Source of the DNA: Aphelenchoides besseyi
Lineage: Eukaryota > Nematoda > Chromadorea > Rhabditida > Aphelenchoididae
DNA: 64,000 bases
Direction: 5' to 3'
NCBI GenBank assembly: GCA_024699855.1
Contig: JAMPIQ010000002.1
Coordinates: 2,604,001 to 2,668,000, forward strand
This document shows, one piece after another, positions 1-10,918 of this stretch. Numbering within the stretch: the stretch's first letter is position 1; each line of letters begins with the position of its first letter. Made by a program: the position numbers and the translations under genes. The notes under the pieces were generated by a model. The model made no database searches, was not told the DNA's origin, and saw only the letters and a list, made by a program, of their open reading frames with translations.

Positions 1-662
1 CACGTAAATTGTGTACATTTCGGGTGGTCGTGTTGTGTCACAGTAGTCGATATTGTTTTTCGTACGTAAACAGGAATTTGAAGCGCGATTGCGAAGCTTC
101 TGAAGCGGCCTCCAGTTTGTTCGATTTTTGGCGTCGCCGTTTTGGCTTTTTCGATTTCTCATGATCGACGGTTTTCGTGCTCGTGTATGACGTTTTGACG
201 TATGACTGTTCGATCTTGGCGTTGTAAAACGCTTCGGAGTTCTTGCAGTCCTTCGAGTTCTGATCCATCTTCGATTCGCAATTTGCAAATTTGTTCGTGC
301 GATTTCGGAAGAAAAATCGAATGTCGGTCGTGTACGGGCGTTTTTATCAGCAGAAAAACATACCACATGGTTTTTTCGACTCTTTGACTCACACGTTTTT
401 ATTATCTTGCATCCCGTTTCATCGCATCCAAATTGTTTCCTACCTTATTCGATCCGTTCAACTACCTACCTGGTCATTGCAATCACTTAAACTTCTCATC
501 TTCAGGGGACGGCTAATGTCAGCAAGATCTTGAGATTTTCGTACCGATTCGTATAACACTTAACGCCTTCAATCGAAACATTTCACGACGTTTCAACGTG
601 CTCGAACCGCTACATCACGTCTACTTCTTGTTGGATTTCTAAACGCCTTCCGTCGTGACGTC
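1..662. other. unassigned region upstream of the PP2C gene
   Basis: I find no supported gene here. On the minus strand, 268 down to 38 encodes a short Lys/Arg-rich peptide (KPKRRR near its middle) that could be a first exon of a gene running off the left end, but no partner exon is visible. The remainder is AT-rich and probably holds the 5' region of the phosphatase gene. Confidence 0.3.
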
Positions 663-2174
663 ATGGGTGCCTTTTTGGACAAGCCAAAAACAGAAAAAAC
701 AAACGCTGTCGGAACCGGACCGGTAAGTCATCAGCTTTTCGTTGGCCGTTGGAGTTGTTCGTTTGTAGGATTACCAATATGCCGTTTCCTCAATGCAAGG
801 TTGGCGTACGGACATGGAAGACGCCCACGATGTTAAAGTGAGTATTTCCGAGAAAGAACCGTTCAAGAACTGGTCTTTCTTCGCGGTATTCGACGGTCAT
901 GCAGGAAGTCGGGTTGCTCTTCACTCGTCCGAGAATTTGTTACAATACCTGTTGGATACTCAAGAATTCAAAGGCGTAAGTTCCAGATTTGCAATTTTGC
1001 TTCTATGTTCGATGTTTTAGCTCGTGAGTGAACTTGAGAAATCGAAAGGCGAAGTTACGGAGAAAGCAAAAGAGTTGATCACGAATGGGATCAAGGCCGG
1101 ATTCCTGAAACTCGACGAGCACATGTCCCACGAGAAGGGAAGTGATGGCGAACAAAAAGAGAAAAGTGGAACAACCGCTGTTTGTGCTATTCTATCGCCC
1201 GATTACATTTTCTTCGGCAATCTCGGTAAATTCACGTTTCCATTAGTTCGTTGAATAGTTTTCGTATTTTGGGTGATTCACGTGGAATGTTGGGACGATT
1301 AAATCAAGAAGTCTTCTTTACCATCGACCACAAACCTTTCCACGAACAAGAACGCAATCGAATTGTGAAGGCCGGCGGAACGGTTATGATTCAACGTGTC
1401 AACGGAAGTTTGGCCGTTTCACGGGCTCTTGGCGACTACGATTACAAGAAGGTACCCGGTTTAGCGCCGTCGGATCAGTTGGTCAGTCCCGAACCTGATG
1501 TTTATATTTTGAAAAGAAACAAGGTACTTTCTTTAAAATTCATTTTTGTTTTTTTGAATCGACTTTTTAGACCGCTGACCAATTTCTTGTGTTGGCGTGT
1601 GATGGAATCTACGACGTTATCAACAACGAAGATCTTTGCCATTTGATTCGCTCTCGATTGTCGGTTACGGACGACTTGCAGGCGTCGTGCAATCAAATTC
1701 TTGACTATTGTTTGGCCAGAGGTTCACGCGACAACATGACCATGATTCTCGTTTGTTTCGATGCAGCACCGAAGAAGGACGAGAAGTTGGCAGCCGCTGA
1801 GGCCAAATGGACTGAGGAAGTGCGAGCTAAAGCTCAAGGTTTGTGGAGTTTCGTTTTCCATTAGCGATCTTTTTCTGTGACATTCAGAATACGCAGATTG
1901 TGCGAAATCATCGATCAAAGACTTCAGTGGTGAGCTTCTCGGTTCGATTCTTCAAAACAAAACGTATCTCGACAATTCGCCGGCTTGGGGCGGTTTGGAT
2001 TTGTTGCGCCCGATGCTGAACGATATTGCCGATGACTTGTTGGCGAAAAACAACATCGAACGCGAACCTCGTGAACAACTACATGCTACGAGAGTTCCCA
2101 GTCATGAAGATGATGACGAGGACATGATTCCCGCATCGTCCCAGGAACTTCAAAGCGAAAACAACGGCGTTTGA
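663..2174 (+). CDS. PP2C-family protein serine/threonine phosphatase (PPM1A/B-like)
   Basis: Metal-dependent Ser/Thr phosphatase acting in cytosol or nucleus. The start MGAFLDKPKTEK is typical of the PPM1A/B group, whose N-terminus is normally myristoylatable. Exons read as 663-722, 769-975, 1021-1225, about 1268-1523, 1571-1838 and 1888-2174. Visible family motifs in order: GWRTDMEDAH, FAVFDGHAG (metal-binding Asp), GDSRGML, SRALGDYDYK, LACDGIYDV and GSRDNMTMI (second metal-binding Asp). A C-terminal acidic tail of about 100 residues follows the catalytic domain, as in PPM1A. Introns are 45-50 bp. One oddity: the exon 3/4 junction (1226-1267) has a normal GTAAAT donor but no AG in the right phase, although the two flanks join perfectly at protein level (FGNLG-DSRG). 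Family assignment is secure; that junction is not. Confidence 0.93.
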
Positions 2175-3782
2175 AGCTCCTGCACCTCCTCATACGTTTG
2201 CCCATTAGTCAAAGAATGTAAATGTGATTATGAACGTTTTGTCTGCAAATTTTTATTCACCTCGTTCGATTCCGTTTGGCAAATTTCACAACCAATCGGT
2301 GTTTTCAGTTTCTTAATTTCTTAAAGCACACGATTAGTAAAATCCTAGTTTTTTCGATAAGGGGCATAAATTTTGACCTTAACCATCTGGTTCAATTCCA
2401 AAGAAATTTTCGGGCTCTTGTAGGTTTTCAAGATTGTTTTTCGTCTCTTCACTCAAACTGCATTGCTATTGTTCTTATTTTTACTTTTGGTCTTTTATTG
2501 TGATTCTGTTGGTTTATTTCAAAATACAATGAACTCATTGGTTGTCCGTTTGTGTGATTGGTTGCCTTCGTTGTGAGTTCGCGTGCTTACGATTCGAGTT
2601 TACCATGTAGTTGCCAAAAAGGATCGTGTTGTTGTTATTGTGTTATCTTACGCAATAGTCGAATATGAAAGCTGATGACAGTCGACTACTTTCATGGCTA
2701 AGTAATTGGCCTTCGACAGCAATCTCGATTCACTTCCTTCACTGTTGAATAGCAACTTGTCTGTTGATCGCGGGTGTAACCCCTCTTTCCATCTTAAAAC
2801 AAAGTTCTTCGAAGCTTTGCGAAGAATCATTCAATTCTTATTTCCAAACAATAAAAAGAAACGGAGTGCTTCCAATACTAAGTTTTAACCAAATGGCCAT
2901 AACCGTAATAAACAATCCACTGAATACTCACACATTATCTCTTCTTTCCATCGACGACCTTAAGTTCAAAATCGTTTGTATCTAAAGGCCCTTGTAAAAT
3001 AAACTCGAAATACATGTTGTTGCGGTAAACGCTCGTATGAAAATTTGATTACTCCAGCAAACACGATATTGGAACATAAAACAAAACGAATTGTTTCGAT
3101 AAAAAGCAGCTCAATTGGTCAATGCTTTTGGTTTATTTTCGCCGACTTATGCACGATTAACAGCCGTTACGAATAGTTTGTCTTTTGGCTGAGGAAGTTT
3201 GGTTGATGGTCGCGTTTGCAAGAGCTCACGTGCTTTGTATTGTTTATCGAGAAGCCGAAAAACGGAAATGTCGACCAAACGTGCATTCGCTCATAAAAAT
3301 TCGAGGGACAAGAGATTTCCAAAAGAAAAAAGGCCGACCATTAATGAGTGAGTGGTACATCGAGTAAACGGAAGTTCGCTTGTCGTTAAATGCAAAGGCA
3401 AATACTCACAACACCAAGCTCCTACAAATTGTTCACCAATTAAGTAGTATATATATGATATCTCTGAACAGCCCCACCCTATTTCTCAAATGTTATTTAG
3501 CACCATTTTAAACGATTTTACCTTCAAAATCAGACAAAGATTGTCAAAAAGGTATCTTTAACCCCAAAATAACTCGGACAGCTATTGTCCTACATTAAAA
3601 AACACTTATTTTATGCCATTTTTTATTATTATCGTTCATAATTGTACAAGATCATGAAAATTGTTTGAATCAAAAAAGGTATTTTATGAGACGATTGCTC
3701 AATCAAATTAATCACATAAAATAAATATAATACAAATTTTTCACCTTCATAACTAAACCACATAACAATAAAACGAGGGTTT
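2175..3782. other. gene-poor AT-rich stretch
   Basis: Nothing here reads as a gene. Open frames are short, uninterrupted by plausible introns and without recognisable motifs. The first 100 bases are probably the 3' UTR of the phosphatase. Confidence 0.5.
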
Positions 3783-4632
3783 CCGTCGACACTTTTGCAA
3801 AGCGGAAACATCACGTCCAACTCGGCGATTGTTGCGCCGTTGAATGTGACCGTCAACTCGATCAACGAAGAATTGCTGAAAAAGTTGCCCGAACAAACAA
3901 TTGTCTACAAGGCCATCAACACGATCGAGGACGAAAACGCCATCGATCCGTTGGACGATTCGGTCGTCAATGCGATGACCGAGTATTCGGGTCATATCGA
4001 AGATACCGGCTTGGCTGAACAGCAATTGAAGCTGAAGATCGGCGCAAAAGTCATGTCCATTTCGAACATCGACACGCCCTACCGACTATGTAACGACACT
4101 CCGGCAGTTGTCACCGATTTGCAACCGGATCTCGTGGCTGTTCGCCGCATCAAGTCCGATGGTTTGACTGGCAAGAAATCGACATTGTTCGTCGAGTTTC
4201 GATCGCAAAGTCAACTACGAGCAACGTTAAATGGTGACTTTTCGTCCTGTCCAATTTCCTTTGAAATTGGCATTCGCAATGACCATCAACAAAGCCCAGG
4301 GCCAAACAATGGAGCGAATCGGTTTGTATTTGAACTCGCCGGTCTTTGCACACGGTCAGTTGTATGTGGTTTTGTCACGTGTTCGTCGAGCATCTGACAT
4401 CTACATTTTCAACCCGGATAATGTGCAAACAGATCCCAAAGTGCAATAGCAAAGCAACTTCATGTTGAACGTTGTCAATCCGGAAGTCACCAAATTCGTA
4501 AAGCATTTGGAAGCTGATGCGAACGCAGTTAACTCCAATTTTGTCGCTATAACTGCTCCCGTCAATCCGCCGTCTAATACAAATGTTCCAGTCAATCCAA
4601 CAGCCGATGACGACGATTCAATGGATGTTTAA
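3783..4632 (+). pseudogene. decayed Helitron-type PIF1 helicase, C-terminal part
   Basis: C-terminal third of a PIF1/Pif1-like superfamily 1 helicase of the kind carried by Helitron rolling-circle transposons. The 3783-4200 part reads in one frame and contains the segment KIGAKVMS..ID..YRLCNDTPAVV, matching the family pattern of a conserved VGAPVM-NGT block. At about 4205-4235 the frame shifts and passes a stop. From 4231 it continues with [19 protein letters not shown] (helicase motif V region, TINK-QG) and [12 protein letters not shown] (motif VI, YVALSR in the family). A TAG at 4447-4449 then interrupts the tail, which remains open to TAA at 4632. There is no Rep/HUH domain or 5' helicase half upstream, so this is a truncated, frameshifted copy, not an active element. 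Element ends could not be defined. Confidence 0.85.
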
Positions 4633-5288
4633 TTGCCGTTCATTCTTTGACACAAATAGGTTTTTTACGCTTTTTTCCTTCAAAAAGAAAGCACCACTTC
4701 GATGGGTTGATCACGTTGGCGTACGTGAAGTGCCTTTCTACTAAGAATCAATCCGCTTACAATTACAAACGATTTATGAGCCGATTAGGACTCTGATCGA
4801 ACCGTCTACTTCCACTTCTTATCATAACTTCAGCAAAGTAATTTTATGTTTCGCTTCCCAACTCATCTTTAATATTCTTATCGTATCACAACGACTTTAA
4901 ATTTACTCAAACAAACTGTTTCTAGTACAATTCAAAAGCCCGTTGACCATCTTACACTTTTCGGGCTGAAGGCCCCAACCGCCAGGTAGACAACTTTATT
5001 AACTCCAACTCCCCTCTAACCCAACGCCACTAACGGCGTTTTTGGTTTAAATGTGTAAAAACATTGCATTTCGAAGTACCGCCGTTTGGAACTGCACCGT
5101 AAGTTGAACGTTTTCGGGATTTTCATTTTTCGCAAATCAATTCCGTAACGTGACAATTTAACTCAGATATTCTATCATACTTACTCGCACACTAATGGCT
5201 CAATTGCAATGGGTTTTCGTCGATAACTATTAACGACTTTGCAATGGTGTTTCAAGTGAAATGAATAACACTTGCGCGTCTCGATAGT
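4633..5288. other. non-coding flank of the Helitron relic
   Basis: AT-rich sequence with no open frame of note. A perfect 6-bp stem with a 6-base loop lies at 5023-5040, but no CTRR terminus follows it, so I do not call it a Helitron 3' end. Confidence 0.35.
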
Positions 5289-6158
5289 GTATATAACGGC
5301 GTACAAATAAGAATTGAGTGTTCAAATTCGTTTTTTTGTAAATAACGGGATTTGTGCATTGGCCGAACGAAAATCAGCTGACTGTCATTTTTTCGAATGA
5401 ACTTTGTAGACTGGAAGTCTTTTATTAGTAGTCGAAATTGTCAGTAATCTCGTTTCAGCGAGTTGACTACCAATGAGCTCCTAGTGTTTATATTATTGTT
5501 GAATTAATTGTTAAGTCTAATAAAGTCCAATTTTTTTATTGAAAGTTTTATTGTATGAGTTTAATCAGAAATACAATTAGACATAAAACTCTTAGATTTT
5601 AATTTTGGCAAACAAATAGACTTAATAATAACATTATTTGAGATCGTGAATTAGAAAAATAGCAATGGAGATTAATGAATTGGGAAATAAAATAATCGAG
5701 AAACAGCTGGAGAGACGATGGAGAGGACTAATCGCTGCCGTTACAACTGCGCAAAAGTCCGGAAAATCCACTCGTAAACTGACGGCGAGGAGTATTGTCT
5801 GAGCCTCGACGTGGACGTTTGGTCAGTGATGGACAACGACATTGATTTCTCAGACAACGCCTCTGCTGCTTCTTCCGTTGCTTCTACAGCAACTTCCTCA
5901 TACCGTCGTCCTTTAAAGACATTAAGACGGTTCTAAGAGTAAGATTGTTGTATTTTATAGCTTCGTTTATGCTCTTTTCAATAAATTCGTATTACAATCT
6001 TATGGCAAATTTACACATATAATACAATAATAAGTCATCGTATCCGTTTGAAATTATGACAGAACGCTGTTTTTTGTTCGGCCAGTGCCCGAATTCCGTC
6101 ATTTACAAAAAAAACGCATTTTGACACTCAATTCTTGTTTGTACGTCCTTATATTTGT
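5289..6158. mobile_element. inverted-repeat DNA element (non-autonomous, TIRs of about 105 bp)
   Basis: The arm at about 5289-5396 is repeated in reverse complement at about 6053-6158. Shared blocks include GTACAAA-AAGAATTGAGTGT (one position differs), a T-rich run followed by GTAAAT, and GCA/GGCA-TGGCCGAAC. The arms differ by scattered substitutions and small indels, so the insertion is old. The roughly 650 bp between them has no long open frame and no transposase motif, so it would be a non-autonomous DNA transposon or MITE relative. Outer ends appear to lie near TATAA/TTATA on both sides. A target-site duplication could not be settled. It sits about 650 bp downstream of the Helitron relic. 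Confidence 0.75.
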
Positions 6159-6429
6159 TGCATAAAACCACTATTGTCCGCAGAATTTGTCCCGTGCGAG
6201 TTGATCTTCTTGAAAAAGTGTTTGCAGTTGTCAGGTTTTCAAAAACTTTTGTGCGATTTGATATGCAGCCTGTTCACCTACATAACTAATCGACATTAAT
6301 AAAATACTTCCCGTCACTATGAGCTCGCAAAAAATACACAGACTCAATAATTTACTCCAGATTCCGAATCTGCAAGACAATTCTGAAGTTCCAAAGCTCA
6401 TTTTCGAGAAAAAATGCCCTTTATCAATT

Positions 6430-6941
6430 TGACATCTGTCAATGTCCGTTGAATTACCAAAAGCAGATAATTGTTTTCATTTTGTGCCGCGCCCAGTTCC
6501 AATGGCATCCAACCGTTATCCATCAATTAAGCATAAACATGTTTTGTTAAAAGAATTTACCGGATATCCCTCGAATTGGTGAACTTCGGTTAAATGGACG
6601 GTCATACTACCGTAAAAATTGTTTGTATCATCGTCGTCTTCGTTTTGATCATACGTGTCCACCTTCCGCGTCCAATGAATAAAACTGGTTTGTTGAGAAT
6701 AAGCGTGAAAAGGATGTTACGTCGTTCGGTTTTATACGAACGGAACGCGGGCGTGTCCATTATCTCTTCAGCTAATAGACTATCGATGGATTCCACAGAA
6801 TCCACGGACAATACGAATGCTTATCTGCAACTTTGCAATCGGAAACATCTGAATCGACTTCATAAGAATCATCTGTTACAGAATCATCGTCGGTGTCAGA
6901 AAAAAATTTCGAATTGCTGTCTGCCGGTTTGTCACCCATGA
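6430..6941 (-). pseudogene. possible degraded ankyrin-type gene fragment
   Basis: Reading the minus strand from 6941, an acidic Ser/Asp-rich peptide (MGDKPADSNSKFF...) is followed after a frame change by a hydrophobic/basic stretch. Further on lies a block DNGWMPLELGAAQNEN that resembles an ankyrin repeat start (DG-TPLH-AA--GN). The frames do not connect with canonical splice sites and a stop intervenes. This may be a relic, or chance. Low confidence. Confidence 0.18.
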
Positions 6942-8219
6942 ACTAAAAGCAAGATATAATGCTCTTGATTAATCAAAAGTACACGTTATTCGATTTCAAA
7001 CTAAAATAAACGGCAATAAATTTCAAATCGGCAGCAACATCCAAAGCCCCAAAAACAACGCCGTCTAGGGATTCAAAAACGATAAAATTTTCTTTGCGGA
7101 ATACCAATCGATCGGTTGTTGACTCACCCTGAAAAGCAGTCTGCTAATATTGCGAACTGCAATTAACACTATGGACGACACCGTACGGGATAGGCTTGTA
7201 AGTGATATAACACAGCAAAGCGGAGCAAAACACTTTTGAAACATAATACCAAAGAGTAAAAACGGCGCTTTTTTGGACGCACATTTTGTTGAAAAAATTT
7301 TACCAATGGGTTTTCAACTATGAATTTTCTTGTATATAATTAGTAAGAATTTTTATAGTTTACAATAAAATTTTTACTTATATTGACATCAATACTCGAC
7401 GCTGATCGGACGAAGAAGAACCTGTCGTTGACCAGCTTGTGTTTCAGGGGCCATACAGACCAATTATCCTCGACAACAATCGAGTCTCCACTCGCGACCG
7501 GTTCCACATTGGCAAATAGAATGCAGGTCATACTCTAAACGACGTGTTAGTGTAATATCCAAGTTAAAAAGTAGACACAAGCTAAAGAACAAACGAGAAT
7601 ACACGTCTTTTGATTTCCCAAGGTGTGTACTTGAAAAGCAGATGAAACAACAACACATTAAAAAGCTCAACCAACTGATAATCACCGTCAAAAAAGCTTC
7701 TCGAGCTCAGTTTGACAAAATGTTGTGTCAATCCAGTTGAGTTCGCAGATAGTAAGTGGTCGTCTCTTTGTGTTAGATTCAGAATCAAGAAGATCTGATG
7801 TCTACGGTACATAGCAAACACGGAAACACGAATTCGAACTTCTACGTCAAGATGCACATCATCTCGAGTTCGTTTTAACGTAAGAGCACGTTGCTGACAA
7901 GTGGAATGTGAACATCGGACGAACAACATACTTTTGCTTATTAGACGATGGTGTGCTTTGAGGACTGGAGACACATAGACAGTTAAGATAAAGTAAGGTC
8001 GAACTTAGAATACTTGATTACAATATCAACAGACATCTTACTCTTGGATACGATTTGAGAACACCCAACACCATAGAACAGAAGATGGGGTTTGCATATC
8101 AGTCAACAGCAATTTGCATGTTAAAGTTAACGAAACCGCAAATTTTCTTTCTGATCGTCACAACCGACTTCTGCACACTCCTCCAACGGTCGGTTCTTTT
8201 CCTCGCTCTCCTTCACAGT
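6942..8219. other. unassigned region
   Basis: A 130-residue open frame lies on the minus strand (7974 to 7582) but resembles nothing I know and has no clear exon partners. I see no other structure. The last part is the upstream region of the kinase gene. Confidence 0.35.
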
Positions 8220-8229
8220 CCTTTTCAGA
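8220..8229 (+). promoter_or_regulatory. candidate spliced-leader acceptor of the kinase gene
   Basis: TCCTTTTCAG stands 17 bases before the ATG at 8247 with no visible donor exon upstream. This fits a nematode trans-splice acceptor. It could equally end a 5' UTR intron. Confidence 0.4.
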
Positions 8230-8246
8230 CTACAACTCGCACGATC

Positions 8247-10386
8247 ATGGCCGAAAAAGCAAAGGAAGACCAAAAGCTGTCGGCTGAAGGTCCGCGAATC
8301 GAGCACCTGCTGAACAAGTTGAAGTTGGAGGAGCTCGACTCTTTCGTGGGAGTTTTGGACAAGAAGTGCGTGGAGGTGAGTGCAAACCAGAAGTCGTGGA
8401 GTTCATTCACTTCATTTACAGATGTGCTTGATCGCGAACGGTTTCTTTGCCATTCGGGCCGAAGATCACGGAAGCTTTTGCGAAGTGATCCTCTCGGTCC
8501 GATGGACCAATCAGATTCATCACATCACAGTCCTCCACAACAAGTCGTGCACCTTCTTTTCACTGACTGCGGGTGTAAGTTCCGTTCTTTAATTCATTTG
8601 ACTTTTTTTGTTTAGAAAGGGGCACTGAAGTTTCCCACGATCAGGGAGATGATCACCCACTATTCACAAACTGGACTGAACATCGACGGAAAGAAGATCT
8701 CACTGACAAAACCGGCGAAGCGGCCAATGTGGCTCCTGAAGAACACTGACGTCGAGTTCACCACAGCAAGCGAAAACAAACTCGGTAGGGATCGAGTACA
8801 ACGCTCCAGTTAACTTTACTTTCAGGAGCCGGAAACTTCTGCGTCGTTTATCGTGGGAAGCTCCGTCGGCATGGCGAACTGATCAGCGTGGCTGTCAAAG
8901 TGTGCAAGCACACGATTGAAGAACGCAAAACTCAAGAGGAGATCGAGCAAGAAGACAAAGCGCGAATGGCGCTCATCCAAGAAGGCCAGCTCATGCGATC
9001 AGTTCGCCATCCGAACGTCATCAAGGTGAGTACTCTGATTCGAACAAGTGACCAGACCTTCGTTTTTAGTTCTATGGCATCGCATTCGACACAGTTCCGG
9101 TGAAGATCGTCATGGAACTCTGTTGTGGTGGCTCGGTCCAAAAACATCTGGAAACATTCACTGACAAAATCGGCACTCCAGAGCGTATCAAGTACGCGCG
9201 TGAGTCAGCAACTGGGTTGGAGTATCTCCACAGCAAGTAAGTTCTCATCCAAGTTTTTCATTTCATTCGTTTCAGAAACATTGTACACCGCGACTTGGCG
9301 GTGCGCAACATACTCATCAGCCACCAAGGCGTGGCGAAGCTCGCTGACTTCGGCCTGAGCGCCTTCGTGGAAGACTTAACGGGAGGGTCGTTCGGGCGGG
9401 AGCACATGCCTGTGCGTTGGTGAGTTACCATCAAGTCTTCCACTAATCGTTTATTTCAGGATGGCGCCCGAGTCGGTGCAGCGTGATGCGTACTTCGTGA
9501 CGAAGTCGGACGTTTGGTCCTTCGGAGTCGTATTGTACGAAATCTTCATGAACGGAGCCAAAATCTTCGATCAATGGCAACCAAAACGCATCGCGACCCA
9601 CATTCGAAAGGGCAAAATGCCGACCTTGAGTGGTAAGTCGAATTGGTTGGACAAGCATCATGTCGTCATTTCAGACCGTTTTCCTCCGTCGGTCAAAACG
9701 CTCATCGAACAACAATGTTGGGTCGTTGATCTCAATCAGCGTGCGACGATGGAGGCCGTGAAGAAGGAGCTGGATCGCATTCAGAAGGAGTTTCCACTTC
9801 CTCCGATGTCCCAGGTAAATTTCGTCTCGTCAATTCCTCTAATGATTCTTGTTTCAGCTCACACTCAACAAGATTCCGGGCGTGACGGCACTCACTGACC
9901 TTGAAATCGAACTCTACCGCGAATGCGGTATCGAAACTCCGATCGAACCGTGCGAATCGCAGGCTGAAAAACCCGAACCCAAGCACACGCCGAGTCCTGC
10001 GATTCCACGAGTTTCGAGCATTGAGGTGAGTCACTGGACTTTTGCATTTGAAATACAAGTTCTGTTTCAGGATCAGCAGCCCAAGCGTCCGAAGGCAATG
10101 TCCCGCCGCAATCGTCGTGACGTTCCACGTGAATGGTAGGGTTTACTTACTGAGAATGCAGTACAATCTACTCGATTTCAGCGCGACCCAAGACAACCAA
10201 GTGCTGAGCAAAGAGGACGATGGCAAGGAAGTGAAGGCCGTTCGCGCATCTCGACGTCCACATCAACCGGCCACCACTCCGAACCGTTCAACTACTCCAT
10301 CCCCCGGACCAACAACCACGCTTCCGACTTCGTCAACCGTTCCAGCGACCAGCACTGCTGCCACTCCGCCGACTCCCACGATGTAG
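8247..10386 (+). CDS. nematode SH2-domain non-receptor tyrosine kinase (FES/FER, SPE-8-like group)
   Basis: Cytoplasmic tyrosine kinase in the compact SH2-kinase layout greatly expanded in nematodes. Eleven exons: 8247-8375, 8422-8574, 8616-8784, 8826-9025, 9070-9236, 9276-9419, 9460-9632, 9675-9814, 9858-10025, 10071-10135 and 10182-10386. The SH2 domain spans roughly residues 45-130 (GFFAIRAE, SVRWTNQIHHIT). In the kinase domain I see a glycine loop GAGNFCVVY, the ATP lysine in VAVKVCKH, the catalytic loop HRDLAVRN, the DFG motif ADFGLS, and PVRWMAPES, which is diagnostic of tyrosine kinases. The tail is long and low-complexity, rich in Pro, Thr and Ser after residue 520. The start at 8247 is chosen because upstream in-frame codons run through a likely splice acceptor. 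In C. elegans this group is largely sperm- or germline-expressed; that role is inference here. Confidence 0.93.
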
Positions 10387-10918
10387 CCCACTTAGCGCAA
10401 TAAACACATTTACTCATTTTGCTTCAATGTTTCAAAACAGAGGTTTCTTGAAAAGAAGATGTAAAATCAACGGAATGGATTTCAGAACTTCGAGTTCATT
10501 AGATTGGATCGGCCCAAACAAACTTTCTTTGTCTTCGTTGACAGCGTAGCAGGAGATGGAAGCCGCCGTGGGAGTCGATGCCGTTAAACGAAATTCTTTT
10601 GCGCTTTCTCATCGATCGGCTTTTTGTGATCGCGTCTTCTGCGCAAGATCTCAACAACCGGACGACTGGCGAAAGACGTTATTTTGCGGTGTTTTTGGTT
10701 ATCGCGTTTTTGATTTTACGTTGTTGATTACAAAAATCAGATTTGAAGGCCCATCATTGGGTTTCGACGTCTGCGCAGCGTGAAACGGAACTGCGTGAAT
10801 GACCGAACGATTGATTCTTCACACGCGTCGAGAAGTCGGACGGGATCAAGAGCGCTCGACCCATTGAACGCACGAACTTTCGCAAAATTTTTGATCAATT
10901 TTCTTCGAACTTCCAGAG
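10387..10918. other. intergenic region
   Basis: No supported feature. The 3' UTR of the kinase probably occupies the start and the promoter of the Patched-related gene the end. Confidence 0.4.

Noticed and set aside
5023..5040. Hairpin AACGCC-ACTAAC-GGCGTT as Helitron 3' end
   Set aside because: No CTRR terminus follows and the stem is only 6 bp.
7582..7974. 130-residue minus-strand frame as a gene
   Set aside because: No recognisable motif, no exon partner, in a transposon-rich zone.
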